From NCBI GenBank assembly GCA_023055355.1, contig JALJCS010000029.1, forward strand, positions 6,945,001 to 7,009,000: a stretch of DNA of 64,000 nucleotides, read 5' to 3'. The notes under the pieces are model-generated. The model did not search any database and was not told the origin of the DNA. It saw only the letters and a list, made by a program, of their open reading frames with translations. This DNA is from Agelaius tricolor (taxonomy: Eukaryota; Chordata; Aves; Passeriformes; Icteridae). Shown here piece by piece: positions 35,783 through 47,148 of the stretch; position 1 is the first letter of the stretch, and each line of letters opens with the position of its first letter. Both the position numbers and the translations under genes were made by a program.

Positions 35783-38700
35783 GGCCCTGGCGCTGGCTGT
35801 GAGTGCAAGAAAGGGCGGGGATTGATGGCATTTCATTGCTGATTCGGCTCAGTGCTTTAGAGAAGTGTTGGGAATTTTATTGGGAATTGTTGGGAATTTT
35901 ATTGGGAATTTTTGTTAATTTTATTTGGATTTTTTGTTAATTTTATTTTGATTTTTGTGAATTTTATTTTGATTTTTTGTGAATTTTGTTTGTAATTTTT
36001 GTGAATTTTATTTTGATTTTTTGTTAATTTTATTTGGAATTTTTGTGAATTTTATTTGGAATTTTTCTGACTTTTATTTTGAATTTTTCTGACTTTTATT
36101 TTGATTTTTTTGTTAATTTTATTTGGAATTTTTTGTGACTTTTAAGATTTTTATTTTAATATTTTTATAATAATAAATAAATAATTGAATTTTTGTGACT
36201 TTTATTTGGAATTTTTGTGAATTTTATTTTGAGTTTTTCTGAATTGTATTTTGAATTTTGGTGACTTTTAGTTTGAATTTTTGTGAATTTTATTTTGAGT
36301 TTTTCTGAATTTTATTTTGAATTTTGTGACTCTTAGTTCGAATTTTTAATTTTATTTTTAATTTTTATTTTGAATTTTAATTTTCTTTTTATTAACTTTA
36401 TTTTGAATTTTATGAATTTTATTTTGAATTCTGTGAACTTTATTTTGAATTTCGTGAACTTTATTTTGAATTTCTGTGAACTTTATTTTGAATTTTTGTG
36501 AACTTTATTTTGAATTCTGTGAACTTTATTTTGAATTCTGTGAACTTTATTTTGAATTTTTGTGAATTTTATTTTGAATTTTACGACTTTTATTCAGAGT
36601 GTTATGACTTTTATTTTGAATTTTGTGAATTTTAGTTTATTTAATTTTTAGTTTTTTGGTTGTTTTTTTTTTTTATTTAATTTTCGTTTATTTAATTTAA
36701 TTTGGGATTTTGCAGCTGCGGTGCCGGGGCCTGGGCTTGGCCCCCAGGGGCCGCCCCAGCCCCGCGTTCCGGAGGCGGCAGCTCCGCTCCAGCCTGGACA
36801 GATTTTCCTGCAGAATTCCAGGCGTGTTTGCCATGAGAAAACCTCACCCCTCGCTGCTGCACCGGGCCGGGCACTCCTGCAGTGCTGAGGGGACAGGTCA
36901 GGCCACAAAAAAACCCTAAAACCCCCCCAAAAAATGCCTAAAAACCCCAAACGCTCCAAAAACCCCAAAACCATCCAAAAATCCCAAAAAAAAACCCATA
37001 AAAAAAATCCTAAAACCTCAACAAAGCCTAAAAACCCGAAAAGATCCTAAAATCCCTAAAAACCCCAAAAAAAACAACAAAAAATTTCCAAAACCCCAAA
37101 AAACAAAGAAATCCTAGAAACCCCTAAAAACTAAAAAAACCCTAAAACCCCTAAAAAACCAAAAACCCCAAAAAACCCTAAAAATCCTAAACCCCAAAAA
37201 ACCCCTAAAAACAAAACAAAAAAATCCTAAAAATCAAAAAAAATGCTTAAAACCCCCCCAAAAACCCTAAAAATCCTAAACCCCAAAAACACCCCTAAAA
37301 ACAAAAAAAAAATCCTAAAAATGCTTAAAACCCCTCAAAAAACCCTAAAAAACCCCAAAACCCTAAAAACTCAAAAAACAAACAAAAAAAAAACCACAAA
37401 AAACTGCACAAAATGGACCCCGAATTCAGAGTTCAGGCTGCTGAATTCAGGGAGCGCCAGGAATTTGTGTTCAGAACCAGCCTAAAAACGAATCAAACCT
37501 CAATCAAATTAAGGAAATGAATAAAAATGAATTAAATAAATGAATGTAAATTCCGATTTCCAGCCTCTTTGCCCGGGAGAGGGGAGGCCTGGGAGCCTGA
37601 GGCACAAATGGATCTGGAGGATTTCAACACCAAAGTTTTCTTTGAGCTGCTGCTGAGGCAGTCCCAGTCCGTCACCACCACCCTGGGCCGCTTCAAAGAA
37701 GAGGTAAAAATTCTTCTTTTTCATCCTAATTCCATGATTCGTTAAAAATTCGTTTTTTCTGCTGCTGCTTTTCACGTAGAAAAGCCTAAAATTGAGTATT
37801 TTTGTTCTATTCCTGTTGTTTCATCCAGCCTTGGTTATGAGGGAGAATCTTTACTTCAGCTTTCAGCTCTTTAAGTAAATCTGTCCTCATTTTATTAAAT
37901 ATTTTCTAAAAGTGGGAAGAGGAGTTTTAAGTTAAGAAGAGGAGTTTTGAGATAAAACACTTTGATTTTCTTTGAAATTTTTCTTTTGGTGCTGAACTGA
38001 CAATTTATGGAAAGTGACTTCAGCTTCCAGCTTCAACTTTTTATCAGCAAAATGAAAAAAAATTGGATTTTCTGCACTGGAGAGCTGCAGGTTAAGCTGA
38101 GGAGAGATGAAGAAATGATTAGATTAGTGGGTTATTTAAATTTTATAGTATTTTTTTATTTTATAGTAAATATTTTAATTTTGCTGCTGAAATCAATAGG
38201 AGAAGATTTCACAGCCCAAATCTGAGTCCACCTGTGGCACTGTGGGAACTCCAGGTGAGGTTTTAAAGACAGCAGAGGGAGCTGGATCACAGCGAGCATT
38301 TATAAATAAGTAATCTTATGATAAAAAATTAGAAAAAATTAATTAAATAATAAATAATGTGGAAAAATCATCGTTCCCCAAGCTGTCATCAATGTGCTTA
38401 CACCAAAAATTGTCCCCAGTTTGGGGTTCAGTTCACCAGTTCCAAATTATCCTTCACTCCTAAAATGAGCTTTTTTATTTTATTTATTTATTAATTTTTA
38501 TTTCTTTTGTTTTTATTTCGTACCTCAGGTGAAAGTTGTGTACCTCAAGGTAATGAGTGAAATCTCCTTGCTGAAAAACCTTTGGCTGAAGGCTCTGAGC
38601 ATCCCAGCAAAGGGGGAGGAAGAGGAGGAGGGCACAGAGGCAAAAGAGCAGGTAGAGCTCATCTCAGCAGTAGTTATGGATGGAATAAATGAAATTTATA

Positions 38701-41700
38701 CATGGAATAACAAATCGGATTTATACGTGGCAAGGTGAATTGAATTTATACATGAAATAAAAAAAATTGAATATATACATGGAATAACGAATTGAATTTA
38801 TACATGGAATAAATTTAATTCATACATGGAATGGTGAATTGAATTTATAAATGGAAAGGTGAATTAAATTTATACATGAAATAACAAAAAAAATTGAATT
38901 TATACATGGAAAGGTGAATTGAATTTATACATGAAATAACAAATTGAATTTACACATGGAACAGTAAATTGCATTTACATATGGAATAAATTTAATTCGT
39001 ACATAGAATGGAGAATTTATAAATGGAAATGTGAATTAAATTTATACATGAAATGGAGAATTGAATTTATAAATGGAATAACAAATTGAATTTACACATG
39101 GAATGGTGATTTGCAATTATACATGGAATAACAAGTTGAATTTACACATGGAAAGGGGAATTAAATTTATACATGAAATAACAAAAAAAAATTTGAATTT
39201 ATACATGGAATAACAAGTTGAATTTGTACATGGAGCAGTAAACTGAATTTAGACACAGAATAACAAATTGAATTTACACATGGAATGGTGAATTGAATTT
39301 ATACATGGAATAACAAACTGAATTTATACATGGAATGGCAAATTAAATTAATACATGAAATAACAAAAACCCCTGAATTTATACATGGAACGGTGAATTA
39401 AATTTATACATGGAATAAATTGCATTCTGTTCCAGAAATTCTAGACACAGCCACGTAAAATGTCACTTTTAGTGCAGCAGATATTTAATATTTTATAAGC
39501 TGCAAAACAATTTGTCCATAAACAAGAGGTGACACCCAAAAACTGCAAGGGATCAGAGCAAAAGAACAAAAAATTGACACGAGAGAGGCGTTAAACATCG
39601 GGCAATATTCAGATGATATTTGCAACATTCCTATCAACTTGGAGGGTGTGAAAACATCTGAGAGTTTGGGGGAATAATCATTGGGAAAGGCCTGGAAATC
39701 GCTGCAGGATTTGGTGGGTTTGGGACAAATCCATCATTAAAGTTTTACAGGAACAGGCAGGGCAGGCCAGGGGGTTTGATTTCCTAATTTTGTGGTTTGG
39801 ATGGATATCAAAGAGCCCCTGTGCTGTTCCAGGTGCCCCTGCCTGGGTGCCCACGGGGATTTGGGAACCCCCAGAGCCCCAGGGGGTTCAGTGACATCCC
39901 AAAGGATGCCCAGGAATTCATCCCCCAAAAACTGATCCCGCTGCTCCAGGGCCTGCTCCAGATGCTGCAGGAAAGCAGAAAATGCAATTTATCACCTGAG
40001 AGCCCAGGTAAGAGAGGAGAGGAAAGCACTGCCACTCCCCCTTATTCTACACTTACATCATTTCAGCTTAAAATCCACAAGATTCTCCTACAAATCAAAT
40101 TTTGGTCCCATTTTGTTGAGGATCTCCTTGGGCTTAATGAGCAAATAAAACTGGGGGAAATTCAGCCCAGGGTGGGATGAGCTCGCAGCACCTCCTCTGC
40201 AGGGTAAATAAAACCTGAAAATAAATACTGAAATAATAAATAAATTACCTCCTCTGCAGGGCAAATCAAAACTGAAATAATAAATACTGAAATAATAAAT
40301 AAATTACCTCCTCTGCAGGGTAAATAAAAACTGAAATAATAAATACTGAAATAATAAATAAATTACCTCCTCTGCAGGGTAAATAAAAACTGAAATAATA
40401 AATACTGAAATAATAAATAAATTACCTCCTCTGCCCGGTAAATAAAACCTGAAAATAAATACTGAAATAATAAATAAATTACCTCCTCTGCAGGACAAAT
40501 CAAAACTGAAAATAAATAAATAAATACCGAAATAATAAATAAAATAAAATAAATAAAAACTGAAATCATTCTGACTTTTCTTTCTTTTTCACCTTGCCTA
40601 CAAAAGTGCCCCTGCCAGAAACATTTACTCCAAAGCCACAGTGAGGAAGGGATTGTTAAAAACCAACATTTCTGGGTTCCTTTGCACAGGGGGTGGAATT
40701 CAGGGCCAAATCCCCTCCTTGCTGCAGGAGGTGGATGAGGAGCTCATTCAGCAGCAGCAGCAGGGCTGGGACACAGCCAAAGGCTGTAGAAATGTCAATT
40801 TTACCTCTTTTTCTCCTCCTAAACCAGCCAGAATTGGGCGTGATTGGGAGATTTCTGCTCCATCCTTGATTAAAATCACATTTTGCTGCACAAACACCTC
40901 ATTTATTCTCCCCACATCACCTAATCGTCTAATGCCACTTTTCCACACCTTGGTTATGATGAGTTTCTCTAAGAAAAGTAAAATTTTAGACATTTCCTTC
41001 GTTATCTTTGTAATAATTCACAGTGCATCAACAGGGATTCAATGTGCTTTGAAAAAGATTGAAATAAAGATGAGAAATGGTCATTAACATAAATAAAATA
41101 GATGCTCAATGAAATAAAAGCGTTTTATCCACTCATATTGCAGTGGACCAAAAAAAGGCAAGTTTTTTGGCAAGAATTAATGAATCTAATTAAATTCATT
41201 AGTCTAAAATTCTACTGTTCTTGCAGCAGAATCACACAGCAAGTGGCTGATGAAGAAAAACCAGAATTTCCTTCACCTCCTGAGCAGTGGAAGGCACAGC
41301 CTTGCACAGAAGGCACAGTGAGCAGAATTTCCTATTATTTACTATTTCATCTTATTATTTCACCACCTCATACAGTGAAATTTGCCTTTCTGGCTTGTTC
41401 CTGTGAAGATGAAATTTTAATATTGCCATTCCTCCTCTCTCAATTTCAACTTTTCCCTGGTTTTTTTAGCCCTGCAGAGGAAACTGTCAATCCCTTGTCC
41501 CCTTCAGAGCTGGAGGATAAAGTGGATGCGCTGACTGAGGAGCTGCTGCAGATTGCAGAGGATGAGGAGCAGTTTTTAAACAGCAAAGGCAACGAAGATT
41601 TGCTCTCTTACTACCTTGAAATAACCAGCCTGGAGAAGGAGAGTTTGGTGAAACAAATAAATGCTTTAGAAGAGCAAATAGCCCAGGGCAGGAAGTTGTG

Positions 41701-41701
41701 A
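26585..41701 (+). CDS. Unrecognised type I membrane protein with GCC2/GCC3-like Cys-rich repeats
   Basis: Sixteen exons whose phases all agree: 26585-26726, 27677-28056, 29568-29732, 30578-30760, 30950-31064, 31915-32028, 32959-33118, 34507-34678, 35589-35798, 36716-36896, 37564-37703, 38529-38651, 39833-40007, 40690-40785, 41227-41317 and 41470-41701, giving about 892 residues. The start MALFLFFFSLFPALPG reads as a signal peptide, though the same pyrimidine tract could be a splice acceptor. Residues ~30-230 are Cys-rich (GYFCPRG, CPPGTF, CPEGFFNP repeats). Residues ~290-515 form an ectodomain with motifs GFLGVYNPDPQLIHDLL, HFPLYDVNNLYNTNAEFDWG and APGTYVLQLSSNKHKRM; the last could be a cupredoxin-like beta fold. 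A Leu-run helix lies at ~519-545. The tail holds a Glu/Leu-rich coiled coil and ends EEQIAQGRKL. The donor after 40785 is weak. I do not recognise the family and give it no function; its arrangement suggests a cell-surface protein. Confidence 0.75.
26920..27495. repeat. AT-rich block in intron 1 of the membrane-protein gene
   Basis: TATAT and 'attatatatatt' arrays with little G or C, ending about 180 bp before exon 2. Confidence 0.9.
27770..27975 (+). repeat. Four ~60 bp coding repeats in exon 2 (CPEGFFNPR)
   Basis: Near-identical nucleotide copies encode PCPEGFFNPRAAQSSCL, then RTGQSSCQ, RAAQSSCL and RVGQSSCL variants. Each unit carries the cysteine spacing of a GCC2/GCC3 (ephrin-receptor-like) module. 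Low divergence, with alternating variants in copies 1/3 and 2/4, points to duplication of a two-unit block. Confidence 0.85.
28041..28390. repeat. VNTR that copies the exon 2 end and its splice donor
   Basis: Eight copies of 'aggacaggtgtatcaggt' or close variants, spaced about 30-54 bp, joined by 'gtgtgagcagctctgtgtgtg'. The first copy is the real exon end (donor at 28057). The later copies each repeat the last ~15 exon bases and a GT. Confidence 0.85.
28380..28745 (-). mobile_element. CR1 LINE 3' end (minus strand) with expanded tail
   Basis: The block 'gaccaggttggaggagacct' plus 'tcaaggtcatc' is the reverse complement of the usual CR1 3' end. The flanking 'cacagaatcacagaatc' field is the 8-bp-type CR1 tail repeat, expanded on that side. 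Confidence 0.65.
28755..29485. repeat. ~180-200 bp tandem repeat, about 4 copies
   Basis: Each unit has a TATATA run, 'attgaattatatctttt', 'gggggaagtatggaaggttt', 'ggcgtgtggacacc' and 'attccgaattcctcggggtg'. Copies differ mainly in the length of the AT run. It lies in the intron before exon 3. Confidence 0.9.
29790..30530. repeat. ~130-180 bp intronic repeat, 4-5 copies, with acceptor-like ends
   Basis: Units contain 'ccaaaccaggcagaaaa', 'taccccaaaaaagcaaaatt', 'gggcacacccag' and 'cctcttttccagctttagga'. The last motif resembles a splice acceptor and recurs before the true acceptor at 30577. Confidence 0.85.
31250..31370. repeat. 18 bp minisatellite
   Basis: About six copies of 'tgtgtatttccaacagaa' variants inside the intron after exon 5. 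Confidence 0.85.
32225..32870. repeat. AT-rich block in the intron after exon 6
   Basis: Irregular TATA arrays with 'tatatatagttat' and 'tatttatttatttat' segments, ending about 90 bp before the acceptor of exon 7. Confidence 0.9.
33119..33380. repeat. Intronic segment duplicated downstream, with decayed exon end
   Basis: The segment after exon 7 (donor, 'cagcccccagaaattctgc', 'aaacataattcag', 'gagggctgtgcacag') recurs at about 33684-33900. The second copy is preceded by 'gcatttcccccttttatgat' and 'gtgagtac'-like bases, a decayed copy of the exon 7 end. Confidence 0.75.
33385..33682. repeat. 29 bp minisatellite, about 10 copies
   Basis: Copies of 'aagaaattcacatttacttg' plus 'ttcctcatt' with few differences, between the two copies of the duplicated intron segment. 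Confidence 0.95.
34085..34410. repeat. ~25 bp VNTR (TACATGGAATAACAAATTGAA), first array
   Basis: About 13 copies of 'atacatggaataacaaattg' plus 'aattt' in the intron before exon 8. The same unit forms a second, longer array at 38690-39425 in a later intron of the same gene. Confidence 0.9.
34679..35588. repeat. Intron 8 built of three ~305 bp copies carrying exon-edge remnants
   Basis: Each copy starts with 'acccagaaaatcc' type sequence, passes 'gcattttgtgctccaggtga', 'gaagctgcaaaaacaac', 'gaaataaatggcagaaatga', and ends near a copy of the exon 9 start. The remnant at about 35291 reads 'cctgcggttcgtgagggtga' (acceptor AG lost), against the true 'ccccgcagctcgtgagggcg' at 35589. A more decayed remnant lies near 34972. 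Confidence 0.75.
35742..35780 (+). repeat. (CTG)13 run encoding the transmembrane leucines
   Basis: Thirteen uninterrupted CTG codons in exon 9 supply the core of the predicted membrane helix (SSALLL... to LLLPALALA). Length change by slippage would alter helix length in whole residues. Confidence 0.9.
35880..36640. repeat. ~20 bp T-rich intronic repeat
   Basis: Long array of 'gaattttattttgaattttt' variants filling most of the intron between exons 9 and 10. Confidence 0.9.
36900..37405. repeat. A/C-rich degenerate repeat (AAAACCCTAAAAA)
   Basis: Irregular 'aaaccctaaaaaccc' units fill the intron before exon 11. It looks telomere-like in places but has no regular hexamer. Confidence 0.85.
38690..39425. 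repeat. ~25 bp VNTR (TACATGGAATAACAAATTGAA), second array
   Basis: About 28 copies of the unit also found at 34085-34410, starting about 40 bp after the exon 12 donor. Confidence 0.9.
40190..40562. repeat. ~60 bp intronic repeat with acceptor-like 'cctcctctgcagg'
   Basis: Six copies of 'aaattacctcctctgcaggg' plus 'taaataaaaactgaaataat', lying between exons 13 and 14. Each copy ends its pyrimidine stretch in a CAG. Confidence 0.9.
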
Positions 41702-43482
41702 TGCTCAAAACTCCCTGGTGTGGTTCCTGCTCTGTGAGAACAGAGGTGAGGGATGTGGGACCCCAGGCAGCTCCTCAAAATGCAGTTTATTAATTACAAA
41801 ATGCAGTTTATTACAAAATGCAGCTCATTGTACCCAAGCTGTCACAGCATGCAGGGTGACAGAGCTGTGCCCACAGCTGTCAGCTCCAGCTGCAGGCAGG
41901 CCTGGAGACCCTGAGTTTAGGTTCCAATGCATTCTATCCTTTTCTTTTGGTCACAATGCATTCTATCCTTTTCTTTTGGTCACAATGCATTCTATCCTTT
42001 TCTTTTGGTCACAATGCATTCTATCCTTTTCTTTTGGTCACAATGCATTCTCTCCTTTTCTTTGCTGAGCATCTTCATGCAGTAGAACCAATCTATACCT
42101 TCACTTTTATCTCTAGCCTATCAAAACTACTGTAATTTTCATACTCATGTCACTGTTCTCCAATCACTCAAAGTCAGTACATCACAGTTTAAGCCAGAAG
42201 TTGTTTTTCAGTTTTCTTGCAGTAGAAAATTCAGTTTTTTTACTTGCCACATTTGCTGCCTTGTTTGCCTGTGCTCTCTTCTTGCTTGGTACAAACATCT
42301 TCTTGTTTGGGGTGGGTTTATCCTTTGCTCCAAGCCATAAAAACCCCTTCTAACTCACACACCCTTTGCCTCCTTGGTTATCCAGTAAGACTGGCTCAGC
42401 AATTCTTTTCTTCTAGATAAAAATTTGCTTCCATTTCTATTCCTTCTTCAGATTCTACATTCAAAAAAATCTTTCTGCCAAGCACACAAATCTGTGAGAC
42501 TTTCTTGTCAAACTTTCATCCTTCCCAACACTGCTCCCCTACAACCCAGAGGAAATCTCTATTTCTGCCTGAATTCCAGTGTGTCCAACCCAAAGGAAAT
42601 CTCTATTTCTGCCTGAATTCCAGTGTGTTTCTCCTCTCCATCCCAAAGGCTCAGTAAATCAGGAGGGAGAGCAGTGCAGGGAGTGAAGTGACGAGATTTT
42701 GGCCAGAGGAAATGACATTTCTGGCCACATCCAAGTGCTGAGAAGAAATATTGCTGCAAAAGCCCCGACTCAGAGCTTCCAGGAACAGGAGCAGGAAAGA
42801 GAACCACTCAATTCCTAGTGTGAAAATAAATGATCCTTTAAACTAATGCATCACTCCACGAGGTGTTCTGAGGCCTCTGCAGCTGAGAGCTGCAGTTTTC
42901 TGATTTTATGACACAGCAAAAGCTGCAGATGCAGTTACTTGGGTTAATTATAGCTGTTTAATTACATTTCAAGCGCAAGAAATATTCTTTTCCACCACTG
43001 AAGCAGCTTCTGAAGTTGCCTTATTCAGCTCTGTGGTGCCACCCACCCAGGAATGCCCTGTCCAGGACCATTCCTGCTCTTCAGCCTGGGGAATCAGTCT
43101 GTCCTCCCAAGTTCCAGAGCCAAACCCCAAAACATGAAATATTCAATATTTCCCAAAATCAGCTCAGCCTCCAGTGTAGATAAAAAGCAAGCGAGGGAAG
43201 AGCAAAGTCACTCAAAACTCTTTTTTTTCCCGCCCATCAATACAAATCTCATGGGGCCACAGCAGAATTTAAATATTTTTTGTGAGTCATTAAATGCCCC
43301 AGACATTTCTGCTGGTGATATTTAGCTCCTGACACCTCTGCCAGAAGGAAGCAAAGTGTTTTTCAGAGCAGCTTGAGGGTGTTTTTAATCTCCCTTCACC
43401 TGCTGGTGTTTCCACCAAAAAGCTCCTGAACACCCTTCAAGGCACCACCAGCAACTGGCTTTGATAAAAAAACATCAGCAGA
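41702..43482. other. Convergent intergenic region
   Basis: Lies between the stop of the membrane-protein gene (+) and BTG4 (-). A 28 bp repeat, 'cacaatgcattctatccttt' plus 'tcttttgg', has 5 copies at 41925-42065, and a 39 bp unit is doubled at 42545-42628. An AATAAA at 42825 could end the + transcript. No gene seen. Confidence 0.5.
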
Positions 43483-43488
43483 TTTATT
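43483..43488 (-). terminator. Candidate BTG4 polyadenylation signal
   Basis: AATAAA on the minus strand about 245 bases after the BTG4 stop codon. Confidence 0.4.
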
Positions 43489-43733
43489 GATTTATGCATT
43501 TCCTTTTTAACTCACAAGCAGAGTCTCACATTACATCTTCAATCTTATGTTAACATCAATTAAAAACATTTAAAATCCCGGAGAAAAAAAAAAATAAAAT
43601 CCCCCAAAATATTCATAAATACAGAGTCAGAGACAGGGATCAGACAGGAAGTGCTGTTTTTATGAGGTTTTGCAGTGCCAGCCTTCACCCCCTCACAAAA
43701 TCAGGGCTCCAAAGTCCCAGAGGAGCCCTGGCT

Positions 43734-46700
43734 CTACCTCTTGGTGTTGATCCAGTGGTACCTGTCCACCCGTGGGCCAGCGAAGGTGGCACTGGGTCTG
43801 TAGGTCCTGTGGCCCCTGTGCTGGCCAAGGTGGGAGCCCTCAGCCAGGTGGGGCTTCCTGTGCAGGTGCTGCCACCAGGGCTGGGGGGGAGCCTTGCAGA
43901 AGTCACCAAACTGAGCGGCAAAAATGGGGAAAAACGAGGTTAAAGTGTGCTGGGCAAGGAGGGGGAGCAGTCAGGGCCACCCCAGTCCTTCCTGAGCAGG
44001 CTGGGCCACCCCTGCTGCCTCCTCCCAAAGCTCATCCCACCCACAGCACCACTGAGGCTGGGAAAGCCTTCCAAGGATGAGCCCAGCTGTGCCCTAAGCT
44101 GTGTCCCCAAGTGCCACATCCTTGAAACCCCCTCCAGGTGACACCACCAGGGCTGGTCAGCGCCCCATGGAACAATTCAGTTCTTCAAACAGTTCATACA
44201 CAGCTCATCCCAAAAGCTCATCCCACCCACAGCACCACTGAGGCTGGGAAAACATTCCAAGGGCAAGCCCAGCTGTGCCCTAAGCTGCGTCCCCAAGTGC
44301 CACATCCTTTGAACACCCTCCAGGTGACACCCCCAGGGCTGGTCAGCACCCCAAGGAACAAATCAGTTCTTCAAACAGTTCATGCACTGCTCATCCCACC
44401 CACAGCACCACTGAGGCTGGGAGAACAGTCCAAGGGCAAGCCCAGCTGTGCCCCAAGCTGTGTCCCCACGTGCTACAGCTTTTAAACCACTCGAGGGATG
44501 GTGACACCATCAGGGCTGGTCACCACCCCATGGAACAATTCCATTCCTCAAACAATTCATACACTGCTGGCAAAACACATGGAGTGGGATAAGGAGAATT
44601 AGTAAGAAATAGGGCCACAGTTCCTAAACTCTGTTTCACAAAGCATGGACAGGTTTGACATTTCAAACCAACTTTTACAGGACAGTGACACCACGTGCCA
44701 AGGCTGGAGAAGCCTTTGAGGGGAGAAATCAATCCTGAACCTCCCCTGGAGCAGCTCAGGGCTGTTTCCTCCCATCCTGTCCCTGGGAGAGGGGCCTGAC
44801 CCCACCTGCCAGAAGCTCTTTGGAGGGACTTTAGGGTGGGATTGTAGGGTGAGGAGCTCCCCCAGAGCCCCGGCTGACCTGGTAGATGCTGTTGGGGTTG
44901 CTGACGGTGGGGATGGCTCTGGGCTCCCTGCTGAAGCTCTCCTCGTCCGAGGAGCTGCTGGAGTGATAGTCCAGGGCTGCCCTGCCCACGGCCAGGCTGA
45001 TCTGCTGCGGCAGCTCAGGGCTCTCGTCCCCACCAAAGTGCGCCACGGTGAAGGGCCGGCTCCTCTCCCCGTACCTGCAAGGGCGCACCTGAGCACTGCT
45101 GGCACTGACAGAGCCCCTGAACAACACCCTGGCCAGGATTTCTCTGCTGAGAGGCCTCAGAGAAAACATAATAATTGTCTGATTTGCTTCTCCTGTGCTT
45201 TCCTGCTTTGGAACGAGTTTGGAGCTTGTTTACCCACAGGTGATTGTTTTATTAGTTTTTACTGTGAGTTGTTTTCACTCAATGGCCAATCAGGGCCAAG
45301 CTGTGCTGGGACTCTGGAAAGAGTCAGGAGTTTCCATTATTATCTTTTTAGCCTTCTGTAAGTATCCTTTCTGGGTTCTTTAGTATAGTTTAGTATTTAA
45401 TATAATTTAATATACAACATGTATAATTTAATATACAACATTTATATTATATAGTATAGATATTTATATATTATATAGAATACATACTTTATAATACATA
45501 CAATATATGTAATAGATATTAAATACATATTATGTACACATATATATGCATACATATTATGTACACATATATATGCATACATATTATGTATAATATAATT
45601 CAATAAATATATATTTAATAAATATATAATTTAATATAATATAGTATACTGTACTACATATTATATAATTTATGTATTTTTATATATTATGTATTTTTTA
45701 TATATTATGTATTTTTATAAACGTATAATAATGTGTTATAGTACACTATAATATAGTATAGTGTACAGCATATAGCATGTTATACTATAATATAGTATAT
45801 ATTATATATATTTTTATATATAATATTAAATTATAACTATATATATTAAAGTATAGCATACTATAAATTAATTTCATATAGTATACTATATTATAGTACA
45901 ATAGAGTATTATAAAATAACAAATTACCCTTCTGAGAACACGGAGGCGCGCCCCGGAGCTCACCTGCAGCACACCTGGAAGGGATCCACCCACAGCGTCA
46001 TCTCCTTGGGCAGCCCCAGCAGCTCGAAGTCCACATCGCTCTGCACACACGCCTGCTCCAGCAGGGGCTCCCGAGCCCGGTGCCTGTTGATCCTGATGCA
46101 CCTGGGGACAGCAGGGATGTCACTGGGGATGGCACCGCAGCCCTGCGGGGTCTGATCGTGCAGAGCGCACCCAAGATCTCAATTTATGGTCCCAGCACTT
46201 TTAACTTGTTGATGCAGGCTCTCACTTGGAGCCCCAAACAGAAATTCAGCCTCACGAACTGATTCTAGTTCTCAGCAATGAGCCGAGTCCCTGCTTTGAG
46301 TGTTTGAAACAAAACCATCCCACAAGTCACTGTAAGAGCACCTGAATTCTGCATCCTGGGAGTCAGGGGCTACTTGAGGTGCAAATCTTAAGACAAGTGT
46401 CCCAGTTCTCTAATCCCACATCTAGAGGTAAAACAACCATTTCCACCTCAGTTCTCTAATCATACATTACAGGTTAAAAAAAAAAATATTGCCACTTCAC
46501 TTCTCTAATCCCACATTCACAGGTAAAAACAACCATTTCCACCTCAGTTTTCTAATCCCACATTCACAGGTAAAAAAAAAACCCCAACATTTCCACCTCA
46601 GTTTTCTAATCCCACATTCACAGGTAAGAAAAACCCCAACATTTCCACCTCAGTTTTCTAATCCCACATTTACAGGTTAAAAAAAAAAAAAAAAAGGATT

Positions 46701-47063
46701 TCCACCTCAGTTTTCCACCTCTAATCCCACATTTACAGGTTAAAAAAACCCAAAGTAATTTTCACCAATTAATAGTTCTTCCTTCAGGTTTTAGGGTATC
46801 CTGGTGGTTCCCTCTGCATTATTTATTTCACTTTACGGCCTCTTGGATGCCAGCCTGAGGCTCCACGTTCTGCTCCTGGGCCTCTCTCACCTGAAGGCCT
46901 GGCCTCGGGAGGGGTTGTCCAAGTACCAGTGATTTTTGTACTTTTCAAACATCAGCGTGGTCAGCTTGGCTGCAAACTTCTCCATTTTGTGCTTGCTCAG
47001 CCTGTCCTCCCTCCTCACCAGCTTGGTGATGAAGAAAACCGTGGCAGCAATTTCATCTTTCAT
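43734..47063 (-). CDS. BTG4: BTG4 (B-cell translocation gene 4 / PC3B), complete
   Basis: Four coding exons on the minus strand: 47063-46891, 46101-45964, 45074-44879 and 43910-43734. All phases agree and give 227 residues, close to the usual ~223. The start [18 protein letters not shown] is typical. Box A ([20 protein letters not shown]) ends exon 1; box B ([18 protein letters not shown], then RYGE) spans exons 2 and 3; the [16 protein letters not shown] stretch ends exon 3. The last exon, from [13 protein letters not shown] to [11 protein letters not shown], is the divergent tail. Known role in mammals: an oocyte adaptor that recruits the CCR4-NOT deadenylase to maternal mRNAs for clearance around meiotic maturation and the egg-to-embryo transition. 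The gene faces away from LAYN and converges on the membrane-protein gene. No frameshift or missing key block is visible; a 5' non-coding exon may exist upstream. Confidence 0.95.
44028..44530. repeat. ~180 bp tandem repeat in BTG4 intron 3
   Basis: Three copies of a unit beginning 'ctcatcccacccacagcac' near 44031, 44218 and 44392, running through 'cccagctgtgccctaagctg' to 'ttcttcaaacagttcat'. Confidence 0.9.
45375..45915. repeat. AT-rich block in BTG4 intron 2
   Basis: 'tatagtatac' and 'acatatatatgcat' arrays, almost no G or C, ending about 50 bp from BTG4 exon 2. Confidence 0.9.
46395..46745. repeat. ~60 bp tandem repeat in BTG4 intron 1
   Basis: Six copies of 'catttccacctcagttttct' plus 'aatcccacattcacaggt' joined by A runs. 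Confidence 0.9.
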
Positions 47064-47148
47064 CTTAAATTGGAGCACAGGAGGTGCTGGAGCAGAGATG
47101 GAACAGCACAGCAGAGATTTAATAACGTTAAAGCACTATCAGCTTCCA

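Noticed and set aside
36900..37405. Telomere-like AAACCCTAAAA sequence
   Set aside because: No regular hexamer; it is a loose A/C-rich repeat, unlike the true CCCTAA tract at 54791-54841.
38186..38253. Possible small exon between exons 11 and 12 of the membrane-protein gene (KISQPKSESTCGTVGTP)
   Set aside because: It has AG and GT borders, but its length would leave phase 1, and exon 12 read in that phase meets a stop.
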